Assembly (NCBI RefSeq): GCF_000788395.1
Contig: NZ_CP009889.1
Span: 930,001 to 994,000 of the forward strand
From: Pseudoalteromonas piratica
GTDB lineage: Bacteria > Pseudomonadota > Gammaproteobacteria > Enterobacterales > Alteromonadaceae
Direction: 5' to 3'
Length of the DNA stretch: 64,000 nucleotides
Shown piece after piece: positions 42,743-50,787 of this stretch (position 1 is its first letter; every line of letters starts with the position of its first letter). The translations under genes were made by a program, and so were the position numbers. The notes beneath the pieces were generated by a model. That model was given only the letters and a program-made list of their open reading frames with translations, had not been told where the DNA came from and searched no databases.

Positions 42743-43626
42743 CAATGTTGGCATTTGTGTGCTTCGATTTGTAGCACGCTCTCTTTAACTAAAAACTCAT
42801 TTAGTAAACATGTTTCAACTGCTAACTGACATAATTCATGATGCATTTCTTTAGTACAACTTGGTTTAAGTACAATGTGTGCGCCAACAATTGCTTTATT
42901 CCCCTGTTTATCAACGGTCACATTATGCACACTGCTAATATGTTCTAGCTGAGAAAGGCGTGATTCAATTTTAGTGGCGTCAGGTAAGGCATTATCAGAA
43001 TCAATTAATCCTTCAATGCACTTTTTAATCACTCGAAAACCCGTGATTAGAACAAAACCCGCAATAAAAATACTTGAGAAAATATCAATATCTACCCACC
43101 CGGTGAAGTAAATTACAATGCCGGCAAAAAAGGTCAGTACGGTAGATAAAAGATCTAAGAAGCTGTGTAAGAAGACAGCATATACATTCACACTTTCTTT
43201 ACGACCCTGATAAAGAATATACGCTGAAGCAGCATGGAATAAGAAACCTACCCCAGAAACAGCTGTCATTAAAAATGTATCGACTTCATGACTATGATTT
43301 TCATGATTTAAAAGTTTGCTGGTACTGGCAAAGATAATTGTTGCAGCTATTGCCAAATAAAAAAGGCCGTTCAATAAACCACCAATAAGTTCTGCCTTTT
43401 TGTATCCTGTGTTGTAATTTTTAGCCAAATGAATCGCGATGCTCGACGCTATTAAGGCAACAACAAGGGAACTATTATGGACAAAGAGGTGGCCGGCATC
43501 AGCCAGTACAGCCATAGAATTAGCATAAAATGATGCGATAAATTGAATCACCATAAATGTGCTAGTAATCGCAAGCGCTAATAACAAGCGGCGTCTTGCT
43601 GTTTTGTGAGTGGTGATGTCTGTCAT
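42739..43626 (-). CDS. Cation diffusion facilitator (CDF) metal exporter
   Basis: Six-helix divalent-metal/proton antiporter of 295 residues from ATG 43626; the frame extends to a TTG at 43668 and neither start has a good ribosome binding site. Metal-site motifs: TM2 DAGHLFVHNSS has HxxxH (His46, His50) where Zn exporters usually have HxxxD, and TM5 HSFLD keeps His154/Asp158. The C-terminal cytoplasmic domain ends in a His/Cys-rich tail (EAHKCQHC). The altered TM2 site recalls the Co/Ni exporter DmeF, so the metal may not be zinc; this is inference. Confidence 0.9.
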   Translation of the reverse strand: MTDITTHKTARRRLLLALAITSTFMVIQFIASFYANSMAVLADAGHLFVHNSSLVVALIASSIAIHLAKNYNTGYKKAELIGGLLNGLFYLAIAATIIFASTSKLLNHENHSHEVDTFLMTAVSGVGFLFHAASAYILYQGRKESVNVYAVFLHSFLDLLSTVLTFFAGIVIYFTGWVDIDIFSSIFIAGFVLITGFRVIKKCIEGLIDSDNALPDATKIESRLSQLEHISSVHNVTVDKQGNKAIVGAHIVLKPSCTKEMHHELCQLAVETCLLNEFLVKESVLQIEAHKCQHC

Positions 43627-43767
43627 GAAGGGAAAAACACAAGAAATTAAAATGTTATACCGTTTCAATTATACAGTCTAGTTTCGACAAAATCACTTTA
43701 ATCACTTCTAAATAGTAAAATAAAGTGATAAATTTTGCATATTGCATACAATAAAGAGAGTTTAACC

Positions 43768-44985
43768 ATGACAATAGGCGTCGGTGGCAGCACAATAGAC
43801 CAAGCTTTAGCCAAGCTTGAAAATATGACGAGTAATGTAACCCCAATTTCAAACGATGAACTTAAAACGCGTTTACAAAAAGCACAAGATTTAATGCAAC
43901 AACACGGCATTGCAGCAATGTATATCGATGCTGGTACAAATTTAACCTACTTTACAGGGTTAAAGTGGTATAAAAGTGAGCGTTTAGTTGGCGCAATTTT
44001 ACCTGCAGATGGCGAACTCTGTTACATAGCCCCTCACTTTGAACAAGGCTCTCTCAATGATTATATGAAAATCCCGGGGGAGTTTTATGGTTGGCATGAA
44101 CACCAAAGTCCTTACCAACTTCTTGGTGATGTTTTAACTAAACTCAATATCACAGAAGGTAAATTCGCAGTTGACCCAAGTGCTGGGTTCTTTTTAGTGG
44201 ATGGCATAATTAAAGCGAATCAAGATTTACAGATTGTTAATGCTGACGTTATAACAGCTCCCTGTCGAGAATGTAAGTCTCCAGCTGAAATTGCATTAAT
44301 GCAAACTGCAAAAAACATGACATTAGAAGTTCACAAAGCGGCTGCCAGTATTCTAAAACCTGGTATCACAACAAAAGAAGTAGAAGCATTTATTAACCAA
44401 GCACATAAAAAAGTGGGCGCATCAGGTTCTTCTTTTTGTATTGTGTTGTTTGGTTTAGCTACTTCTTTCCCACATGGTGTTAAAGACCCACAAGTACTTA
44501 AAGAAAATGACTGGGTATTAATTGATACGGGGTGTATTGTTGAAGGATACCATTCTGATATCACTAGAACCTATGCTTTTGGCGAGGCAACACAAGCCCA
44601 ACGAGATGCGTGGCAAGTAGAAAAAGAGGCGCAAATTGCGGCATTTAACGCGGCAAAAATTGGCGCACCATGTGAAGTAACTGACGCTGCAGCCCGTGTT
44701 GTTTTAGAAGCCGCTGGCTTTGGTCCAGAATATCAATTACCTGGTTTACCTCATCGAACGGGTCATGGTTGTGGTATGGATATTCACGAATCACCTTACT
44801 TAGTTAAAGGTGACACAACCCCGCTTGCTAAAGGCATGGTGTTCAGCAACGAACCGATGTTAGTGATACCTGGCCAATTTGGTGTAAGACTTGAAGATCA
44901 TTTTTATATGGACTCTGATGGGCCGAAATGGTTTACCGAACCGTCTCATAGTATCGACGACCCATTTGCCCTAGCAGTAGATTAA
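43768..44985 (+). CDS. M24-family Xaa-Pro aminopeptidase/dipeptidase
   Basis: Cytosolic metallopeptidase of 405 residues from ATG 43768 (AAAGAGAG upstream; a TTG at 43735 is in frame). The N-terminal creatinase-like domain is at about 30-160. The pita-bread core carries five metal ligands: Asp253 and Asp264 in LIDTGCIVEGYHSDITR, His333 in RTGHGCGMDIHE, Glu362 in SNEPM and Glu376 in LEDHF. It removes N-terminal residues before proline or cleaves Xaa-Pro dipeptides. A long palindromic terminator follows the stop. Confidence 0.93.
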   Translation: MTIGVGGSTIDQALAKLENMTSNVTPISNDELKTRLQKAQDLMQQHGIAAMYIDAGTNLTYFTGLKWYKSERLVGAILPADGELCYIAPHFEQGSLNDYMKIPGEFYGWHEHQSPYQLLGDVLTKLNITEGKFAVDPSAGFFLVDGIIKANQDLQIVNADVITAPCRECKSPAEIALMQTAKNMTLEVHKAAASILKPGITTKEVEAFINQAHKKVGASGSSFCIVLFGLATSFPHGVKDPQVLKENDWVLIDTGCIVEGYHSDITRTYAFGEATQAQRDAWQVEKEAQIAAFNAAKIGAPCEVTDAAARVVLEAAGFGPEYQLPGLPHRTGHGCGMDIHESPYLVKGDTTPLAKGMVFSNEPMLVIPGQFGVRLEDHFYMDSDGPKWFTEPSHSIDDPFALAVD

Positions 44986-44990
44986 GTTAT

Positions 44991-45020
44991 TAAAAAAGCC
45001 GCAAATTTGCGGCTTTTTTA
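44991..45020. terminator. 30-bp perfect palindromic bidirectional terminator
   Basis: A fully self-complementary 30-bp sequence: TAAAAAAGCCGCAAA followed by its exact complement. It gives a GC stem with A/T flanks in both directions. The last three bases are also the complement of the stop codon of the convergent PilZ gene. Confidence 0.9.
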
Positions 45021-45617
45021 CGATTGTAAACCTTGGTACAAATTTTGGTGTTCACTTCGATGTAAGTTAAATAAAAACTTACGAAGTCGGTCACGCCCTC
45101 TTTGAACTTTGGCAATTTTTGCAGCAACTAAATCACGCTCAACACGAACAGTCTCAAACTCTAAAGCCACTTCCTCATCATTAGGTAGGTTAATGCTAAG
45201 TGACTTTTCATTTAAGATGCGTTTAAGGCTTCGTCTATCGCTCACGCGAAAGGCAATTCCGGTACTTGATAGCGATAATAAATCGTGGTTTTTACCTTTT
45301 TGATCTTTTAGCGCAACGTCAGCAAATTCACCACCACGCCAACTTCTTTCACCATTTTGAATATCGACAATTTCTGGGGTCCCTAACAAGGGTTTAAATT
45401 CACCATCTTCAATCGTCATTTCAAGTGGAAACCACAACTGATAGTGGCTAATTTCAGCTAGCAAGGTTAATTTAGATTGCTCAAAAACTTGGTACAAACT
45501 AGAAGGAATATCTGATTTAACACTCAGCGCATGACCAGTTTGCAATGTATCGTCTGGCAGTGGTTTATCCGCAAACATACCGGAAAAAAACTCGAGTTCT
45601 TCTTGTGATAATTCCAT
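45018..45617 (-). CDS. PilZ-domain-like protein
   Basis: Protein of 199 residues without membrane segments. The second half resembles a PilZ c-di-GMP-binding domain: an arginine-rich start (ERSWRGGEFADVALKD) followed by LLSLSSTGIAFRV, which matches the (D/N)xSxxG motif with Ser in place of the acidic residue, then a beta-rich tail. The upstream R-rich motif is not canonical (RxxxR is weak), so binding is uncertain. It contributes to the c-di-GMP signalling content of the window. Its stop lies inside the terminator. Confidence 0.75.
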   Translation of the reverse strand: MELSQEELEFFSGMFADKPLPDDTLQTGHALSVKSDIPSSLYQVFEQSKLTLLAEISHYQLWFPLEMTIEDGEFKPLLGTPEIVDIQNGERSWRGGEFADVALKDQKGKNHDLLSLSSTGIAFRVSDRRSLKRILNEKSLSINLPNDEEVALEFETVRVERDLVAAKIAKVQRGRDRLRKFLFNLHRSEHQNLYQGLQS

Positions 45618-45948
45618 TGCAAATGCCTTATTCGATTTTTACAAGCCATGATCTATTGTTATTTTTTTACAGGAACTACAGGCTTAATGAATCAAATGTC
45701 CCCAAAAAGTATTACAAACTTTACCTAAAATCTTGACTTAACTCAATGTTTGCACTTCATTTTTGTGCATTTAACCAACAAAATTAACGTTTTTTTGTCA
45801 TATTTATTTGACAGTTCCTGAAACAATAGCTATTGGAACACCCAATTTTTGAATTTCACCTCAGTATTTTGTTATTAGTCGTTAATCAATTAACTTTTAA
45901 ACTTAAATCATGTAAACAAGCCCAAAATCTATATTTGAAGGACATATC
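45618..45948. other. Intergenic region before the M17 aminopeptidase gene
   Basis: 331 bp, A/T-rich, without a gene. An inverted repeat TGTCA-N8-TGACA (45796-45813) could be an operator. GAAGGA precedes the aminopeptidase ATG. Nothing else recognised. Confidence 0.6.
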
Positions 45949-47442
45949 ATGAAAAAGTCTTTAATCACCCTTGCACTATCAGCTACCATTGCCATGCCTG
46001 TTGCAGCAGAACAATTTACTTTCTCTGCCAACAAAACATCTGACGCAGATACCCTAGTGGTATTCAAACACCAAAAACAAAGTAACGACACATTTACAAA
46101 CTACCCATTCTCTGCTCAACTCGCTGAGGCCATTGAAGCAAATGAATTTACAGGGAAATTTGCGAGCAAACTTGAAGTTTTAGCGCCGCAAAACAGCATC
46201 TATAAACGCGTTATCGTAATTGGATTAGGTGAAGATGAGTCGCTTGAGCAAGCTGAATTAACCAAGCTTGGTGGTCAACTTTCTGGCATGTTAGAAAAGA
46301 AATACATTGAGAACATTACCGTTGATGCGCCATCATTTGACAGCAACGATGTTGCTCTGCTCGCTCACGGAATTAGCCTTCGCGCTTACCGCTTTGATAA
46401 ATATCAAAAAGAAAAGCGTGACGAAAAATCTTACACCTTCATTACTAAGCAAACAAAAGAAGCACAAACGCACTATCAGCACTATGCAAATATTGAAAAA
46501 GGGGTATTTTTAGCCCGCGATCTAACTTCTGAAGTTGCAACAGAAATGACGCCTGTCGATTTTGCTAATGAAGCTAAGAAATTGAAGAAACTTGGTGTAA
46601 AAGTGTCAATTTTAACGCCTAAAGAAATGAAAAAACTGGGTATGGGTGCACTAGAAGCGGTAGGTCGTGGCAGTAGTCAAGGCTCACGATTAGTTATTGC
46701 CCATTATAAAGGCAGTGATGACGCGCCAATCGCCCTTGTTGGTAAAGGCATTACGTTTGATTCTGGTGGTTACAGCATCAAAACAGGTTCTTCAATTGCT
46801 CGTATGAAATCGGATATGGCTGGCGCTGCAGCTGCACTTGGTACCGTCAAAGCACTTGCCCTAAACGAAGCAAAGGTCAATGTTGTTGCAGTAATGGGCA
46901 TGGCGGCCAACATGGTATCTGAAACCTCGGTTGCACCTGGCGATGTTGTTCGTACAGCTGCAGGTCACTCTGTTGAAATTTTAAACACTGATGCAGAAGG
47001 TCGATTAGTGCTATCTGATGCACTTTGGTATGCCCGAACTGAATACACACCAAAAGTAATGGTGGACATCGCTACTTTAACGGGTTCTAAGGTTCGCGCT
47101 GTTGGAAATCGTTATGCCGCTGTTTTTTCTGATGATGATGCACTGGTTGAGTCATTAACAGTTGCTGGTAAACAAGTTAATGAAAATCTATGGCGATTAC
47201 CACTTGGTTATAAGGACATGTTAAAGAGCCCTATTGCTGATTTTGCCAATATTGGCTCAGGTGGTCCAGGCGCAACAACAGCTGCAACATTCTTACAACA
47301 ATTCGTCGGTGACACTAAGTGGGCACACATTGATATTGCAGGCAATGCATTAGCTTCTAAAAACAAAGATGAAGTACCTAAAGGTGGCACGGGTTACAGC
47401 GTGCGTTTATTAACGCAGTGGATTGAAAACCAATCTAACTAA
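45949..47442 (+). CDS. Secreted M17 leucyl aminopeptidase
   Basis: Aminopeptidase of 497 residues with a Sec signal peptide (MKKSLITLALSATIAMPVAA-EQ), so it acts in the periplasm or outside, unlike cytosolic PepA. The two-metal catalytic core is intact: GKGITFDSGG with Lys266 and Asp271, MKSDMAGAAA with Asp289, and the signature NTDAEGRL with Asp348, Glu350 and Arg352. It should remove N-terminal residues from peptides produced by other secreted proteases. A terminator follows; no operon partner. Confidence 0.95.
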   Translation: MKKSLITLALSATIAMPVAAEQFTFSANKTSDADTLVVFKHQKQSNDTFTNYPFSAQLAEAIEANEFTGKFASKLEVLAPQNSIYKRVIVIGLGEDESLEQAELTKLGGQLSGMLEKKYIENITVDAPSFDSNDVALLAHGISLRAYRFDKYQKEKRDEKSYTFITKQTKEAQTHYQHYANIEKGVFLARDLTSEVATEMTPVDFANEAKKLKKLGVKVSILTPKEMKKLGMGALEAVGRGSSQGSRLVIAHYKGSDDAPIALVGKGITFDSGGYSIKTGSSIARMKSDMAGAAAALGTVKALALNEAKVNVVAVMGMAANMVSETSVAPGDVVRTAAGHSVEILNTDAEGRLVLSDALWYARTEYTPKVMVDIATLTGSKVRAVGNRYAAVFSDDDALVESLTVAGKQVNENLWRLPLGYKDMLKSPIADFANIGSGGPGATTAATFLQQFVGDTKWAHIDIAGNALASKNKDEVPKGGTGYSVRLLTQWIENQSN

Positions 47443-47459
47443 TCGCTCGTCAAAAATTT

Positions 47460-47497
47460 AAATAAGCAAAGTGGGGATTTCTCACTTTGTTTATTTT
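47460..47497 (+). terminator. Intrinsic terminator after the M17 aminopeptidase gene
   Basis: AAATAAGCAAAGTG pairs with CACTTTGTTTATTT around a nine-base loop, ending in TTTATTTT on the plus strand. Confidence 0.8.
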
Positions 47498-47543
47498 GAA
47501 CCATAATCAGTAAAGCAATTTCTCTCTGTATGAGCTTTATTCT

Positions 47544-48389
47544 GTGGTTGTAATTCATGTCTTAATTTGGTTTTTAACACTCACTTTTTCGTTCTCGGCT
47601 TATTACATTGGCATATTTGATAGAGCCATGGCTGAAGAAACTCTTTGGCTTACTGTATCTATCTCGGTGATGTTGTACTGCTTTCGTCACTACCAAGACA
47701 AATTATTACTGTTCGGGTTTTCCCTATATATTTTCGGTCAATTATTCGATGTTCTCGATGGTGTTTCTTTTTTTGCAAACAACCTATTCATCCGTTTTGA
47801 TACAGGATTCAAAAATCTCGGCTTTATAGTAATTTGTGTATCACTATTTAAACGTGTTTATGAGAAACGAAATTTAATCGCCAGACTAAGCGCAGAAATC
47901 GAAAATAGAGTTGCTCTGCAAAGCCAATTAGAATTTGCAGCAATGCACGATGAACTAACAAAAGTTCAAAACCGTAAAGCACTATTTAAAAGGTTAAACA
48001 CTAATGCTGGTAAATGTGCTGCAATTTTGTATCTTGATTTAGATAAATTTAAACAAGCAAATGATCAGTTTGGCCATGCCACTGGAGACAAAATTCTTGT
48101 TGAATTTTCTACCACATTATCCGAACGATTTGGTCATAACAATATTTACCGTCTTGGAGGAGATGAATTTTTAGTGTTACTCGAAAATATGTTATCTCCA
48201 AGTGAAGTACACAATGTTGAGCAGGAACTTTCGTTAGACTTAGCTAAATTTAACGTAGGCGTCAGCATTGGCTACAGCGAAATGACAAAAGATAAATCGC
48301 CAGATCACGTTATTAATCTGGCAGATATGGCGATGTATCAATGCAAATCAGACAAAAAACGGCTTGCTAGAGTTGCCACGCGTAGCTAA
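47544..48389 (+). CDS. Membrane GGDEF diguanylate cyclase without I-site
   Basis: Protein of 281 residues: about four transmembrane helices in the first 105 residues, a short coiled coil and a GGDEF domain with DELTKVQNRKALF, LYLDLDKFKQANDQFGHATGDK and intact GGDEF (205-209). No RxxD is present at the I-site position (FGHN), so product inhibition is unlikely. The start is a GTG at 47544 without a visible ribosome binding site and could lie elsewhere. It overlaps the convergent DUF5916 gene by 23 bp at the 3-prime ends. Confidence 0.85.
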   Translation: MVVIHVLIWFLTLTFSFSAYYIGIFDRAMAEETLWLTVSISVMLYCFRHYQDKLLLFGFSLYIFGQLFDVLDGVSFFANNLFIRFDTGFKNLGFIVICVSLFKRVYEKRNLIARLSAEIENRVALQSQLEFAAMHDELTKVQNRKALFKRLNTNAGKCAAILYLDLDKFKQANDQFGHATGDKILVEFSTTLSERFGHNNIYRLGGDEFLVLLENMLSPSEVHNVEQELSLDLAKFNVGVSIGYSEMTKDKSPDHVINLADMAMYQCKSDKKRLARVATRS

Positions 48390-50580
48390 ATTTAGTGAAA
48401 AATGTACGTTCATTAGCTTTTAAGTGCTGCTCGTCATCTTCAGCATACCCGTTACCTGAGTAGCCTAAATAAAATAACGTTTGTGCATTTATCTTGTAAG
48501 AATAAATAAGCTGAGTTGCAAAATCACGCTCTTTGCTAATTGGGTTGATCACCGCTAATGGCGATTCGCCGAACTTACCAACCTCATACTGGACAACTAA
48601 TCTCAACATACTTTGCATGTTAAATTTCATGTTAACCCTAAAGTCCGTTAAGTTAACTCGAAACGAGAGTGCATCATCTAATTTCATCTCACTATACGTG
48701 TGCTCTAATTTGAATTGCAGATGGTCATTGTAATCCCACGACATTCCCGGATTGAAATAAAGTGAATCGCCCAGTTCTGCATTTCTAAAATCAATTCGTT
48801 CACCAACACGGCCATAGAAAGTGAACTTTAAATCACCATAGGGTTTGCCTGAAAACCATAAACTGCCCCACTTTTCATCGTAATAACGTGAGATATATTT
48901 TGCTTCGCGGGATAAAAAACCGATTTCGGTATTGATGTTGTATACAGCTTCAAGTCCAGCGTATATTTCCACTTCTCGTTCAAGGCGATCACCATCTTGT
49001 TGATATGTGATATCAAAATCACCGTTCAACCAATAATCAGTTATGGCAGCACCTTTTGGCATATACCATTGATATCCTGCACCGATTAGGCTCTTGTTGT
49101 AACCTGCTTTAGTAATGAAACCAAGATCGCTGCGAAAATCTTTATCGACTTGTTTATAAGATGCAACCAGATCATAAGCTTTGGTATCGCGTTCATATTT
49201 TACAGAAAGTGCATGGCCGGTTTGCTGTTTATCTAAAGCAAAATCTGAGACTAATTCATCGGTATTTTCGGTGTCGGAGTATGCAACTTGATAACTAATT
49301 TGATCTTGTTCAGATAAATAAGTCGCGCCATCAAACGAAGCTAGGTTGTTATAATAATTTTTACTTCGTCGGCTGGTAACCAACACGCCTAAATTATCGC
49401 GTGTTCCATAATCAAGCTGATAGCTGGCAATCGCAGCCTGAGCATCTTCTTTAATTACTGCGAAGTCAGAACCTTGATCGCCTGGCAGAATCACCGCGCT
49501 TTGTTGATCATCTGCGTACAGCACACCATAGGTGTGATCACCCGATTTACCAGTGATTTTAGCCCCGACATCAGGATCGGCAATATTTCGGGTATGAACA
49601 AAATTAAATAGCTCGGTTTCAAACGTATCGGCACCATCAAGAAAAAACGGACGTTTTTCTGCGTAAAACAGCGCAAAAGTAGTGTTTACATCTAATTGGC
49701 CCGCATCGGCTTCCACTTGCGAAAAATCAGGATTAATCGTCGCATTTAACACCGCATCCGATGTTATGCCATAGCGAATATCTAAGCCCAGTTCAATATC
49801 ATCATCTTGTTTTTGCCAATCGTCGTTTTGGTCTCTCACATCGTTTCTCGATGCTGTTAAAGTTGGAGTTAACTGTAAATTCTTGCTAGGTTTTGCATTT
49901 TTAAGACCTGTAATCTTGTCAAACTGGCAGAAGCTGCATTTAATATCATAATCAAACTTTACATTAGAATATTGGTAACGCACTTCTCGCGGCACATTAC
50001 GGTAAAGTGATAAACCCCACGTTTGATTGCCTTGCGTTAATGGAAATCTGAAAGCAGTAAACGGAATCACCATTTCAACTGTATAACCTTCATCAGTTAT
50101 ATGCGTTTTAGCGTCCCAAATTGCATCCCAAGAGGGATCTTCTTGCCAAGAACCATAATCGGTCATACGTGCATCTGCTTGTGCACCAAGTGCATTAACA
50201 TAAAACTGATAGCCAGTACGTTCGTCATTAAAGGTGTCTATCATTATTATGACGTTATCGTCATTCCATAAATCATCACGGTCTCGAATAGATGCGCGAA
50301 TGTCTTGAGGATTATCATCGTATGCCTTAAACGCAACGTATAAATTTTCGCCATCTTCATATAGCCATGCATGGGTTTTTAGTTTGGCTGCAATGCCTTC
50401 TACAGGTTCAACTTCCCATGCTAAATCAATAAACGTTGCTTGCTGCCAATGAGGCTCATCTAAGATACCATCGAGTAAAATTGGTTTTTGAATATGTTTA
50501 AGTGAGTAATCTTGTTGAGCATAAAGAGAAGCGCTTAACAGCATCGCTATTGCTGCAAAAATCCACGACAAAAGTTTCAC
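48367..50580 (-). CDS. CBM9-like and DUF5916 outer-membrane protein
   Basis: Exported protein of 737 residues with signal peptide MKLLSWIFAAIAMLLSASLYA. The N-terminal half resembles the CBM9/sugar-binding fold (ILLDGILDEPHWQQAT; LYVAFKAYDDNPQDIRA; ARMTDYGSWQEDPSWDAIWDAKT; YTVEMVIPFTAFRFPL). The C-terminal half is beta-rich DUF5916, a probable outer-membrane beta-barrel ending in FFTKFSYAWQL. The function is unknown; the pair of domains is common in Alteromonadales and Bacteroidetes. It stands alone. Confidence 0.88.
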   Translation of the reverse strand: MKLLSWIFAAIAMLLSASLYAQQDYSLKHIQKPILLDGILDEPHWQQATFIDLAWEVEPVEGIAAKLKTHAWLYEDGENLYVAFKAYDDNPQDIRASIRDRDDLWNDDNVIIMIDTFNDERTGYQFYVNALGAQADARMTDYGSWQEDPSWDAIWDAKTHITDEGYTVEMVIPFTAFRFPLTQGNQTWGLSLYRNVPREVRYQYSNVKFDYDIKCSFCQFDKITGLKNAKPSKNLQLTPTLTASRNDVRDQNDDWQKQDDDIELGLDIRYGITSDAVLNATINPDFSQVEADAGQLDVNTTFALFYAEKRPFFLDGADTFETELFNFVHTRNIADPDVGAKITGKSGDHTYGVLYADDQQSAVILPGDQGSDFAVIKEDAQAAIASYQLDYGTRDNLGVLVTSRRSKNYYNNLASFDGATYLSEQDQISYQVAYSDTENTDELVSDFALDKQQTGHALSVKYERDTKAYDLVASYKQVDKDFRSDLGFITKAGYNKSLIGAGYQWYMPKGAAITDYWLNGDFDITYQQDGDRLEREVEIYAGLEAVYNINTEIGFLSREAKYISRYYDEKWGSLWFSGKPYGDLKFTFYGRVGERIDFRNAELGDSLYFNPGMSWDYNDHLQFKLEHTYSEMKLDDALSFRVNLTDFRVNMKFNMQSMLRLVVQYEVGKFGESPLAVINPISKERDFATQLIYSYKINAQTLFYLGYSGNGYAEDDEQHLKANERTFFTKFSYAWQL

Positions 50581-50787
50581 AGTGCGTCCTTAGCAAACTT
50601 TAAAATTTTGTTAATTTTCTGGTTAACAATTTTAATGCTAAACACGCGATAATGTAAACTCATAATTTTTAATGATTTTTACATTTGTTGCTATAAATAA
50701 TTTAGATGCATTTGAACGAATTTTCTTGAACTTATAAGGACGAGTGCTTACAGTATTGCCTGTCATTTGGAGCAAATAGAAAAAAGC

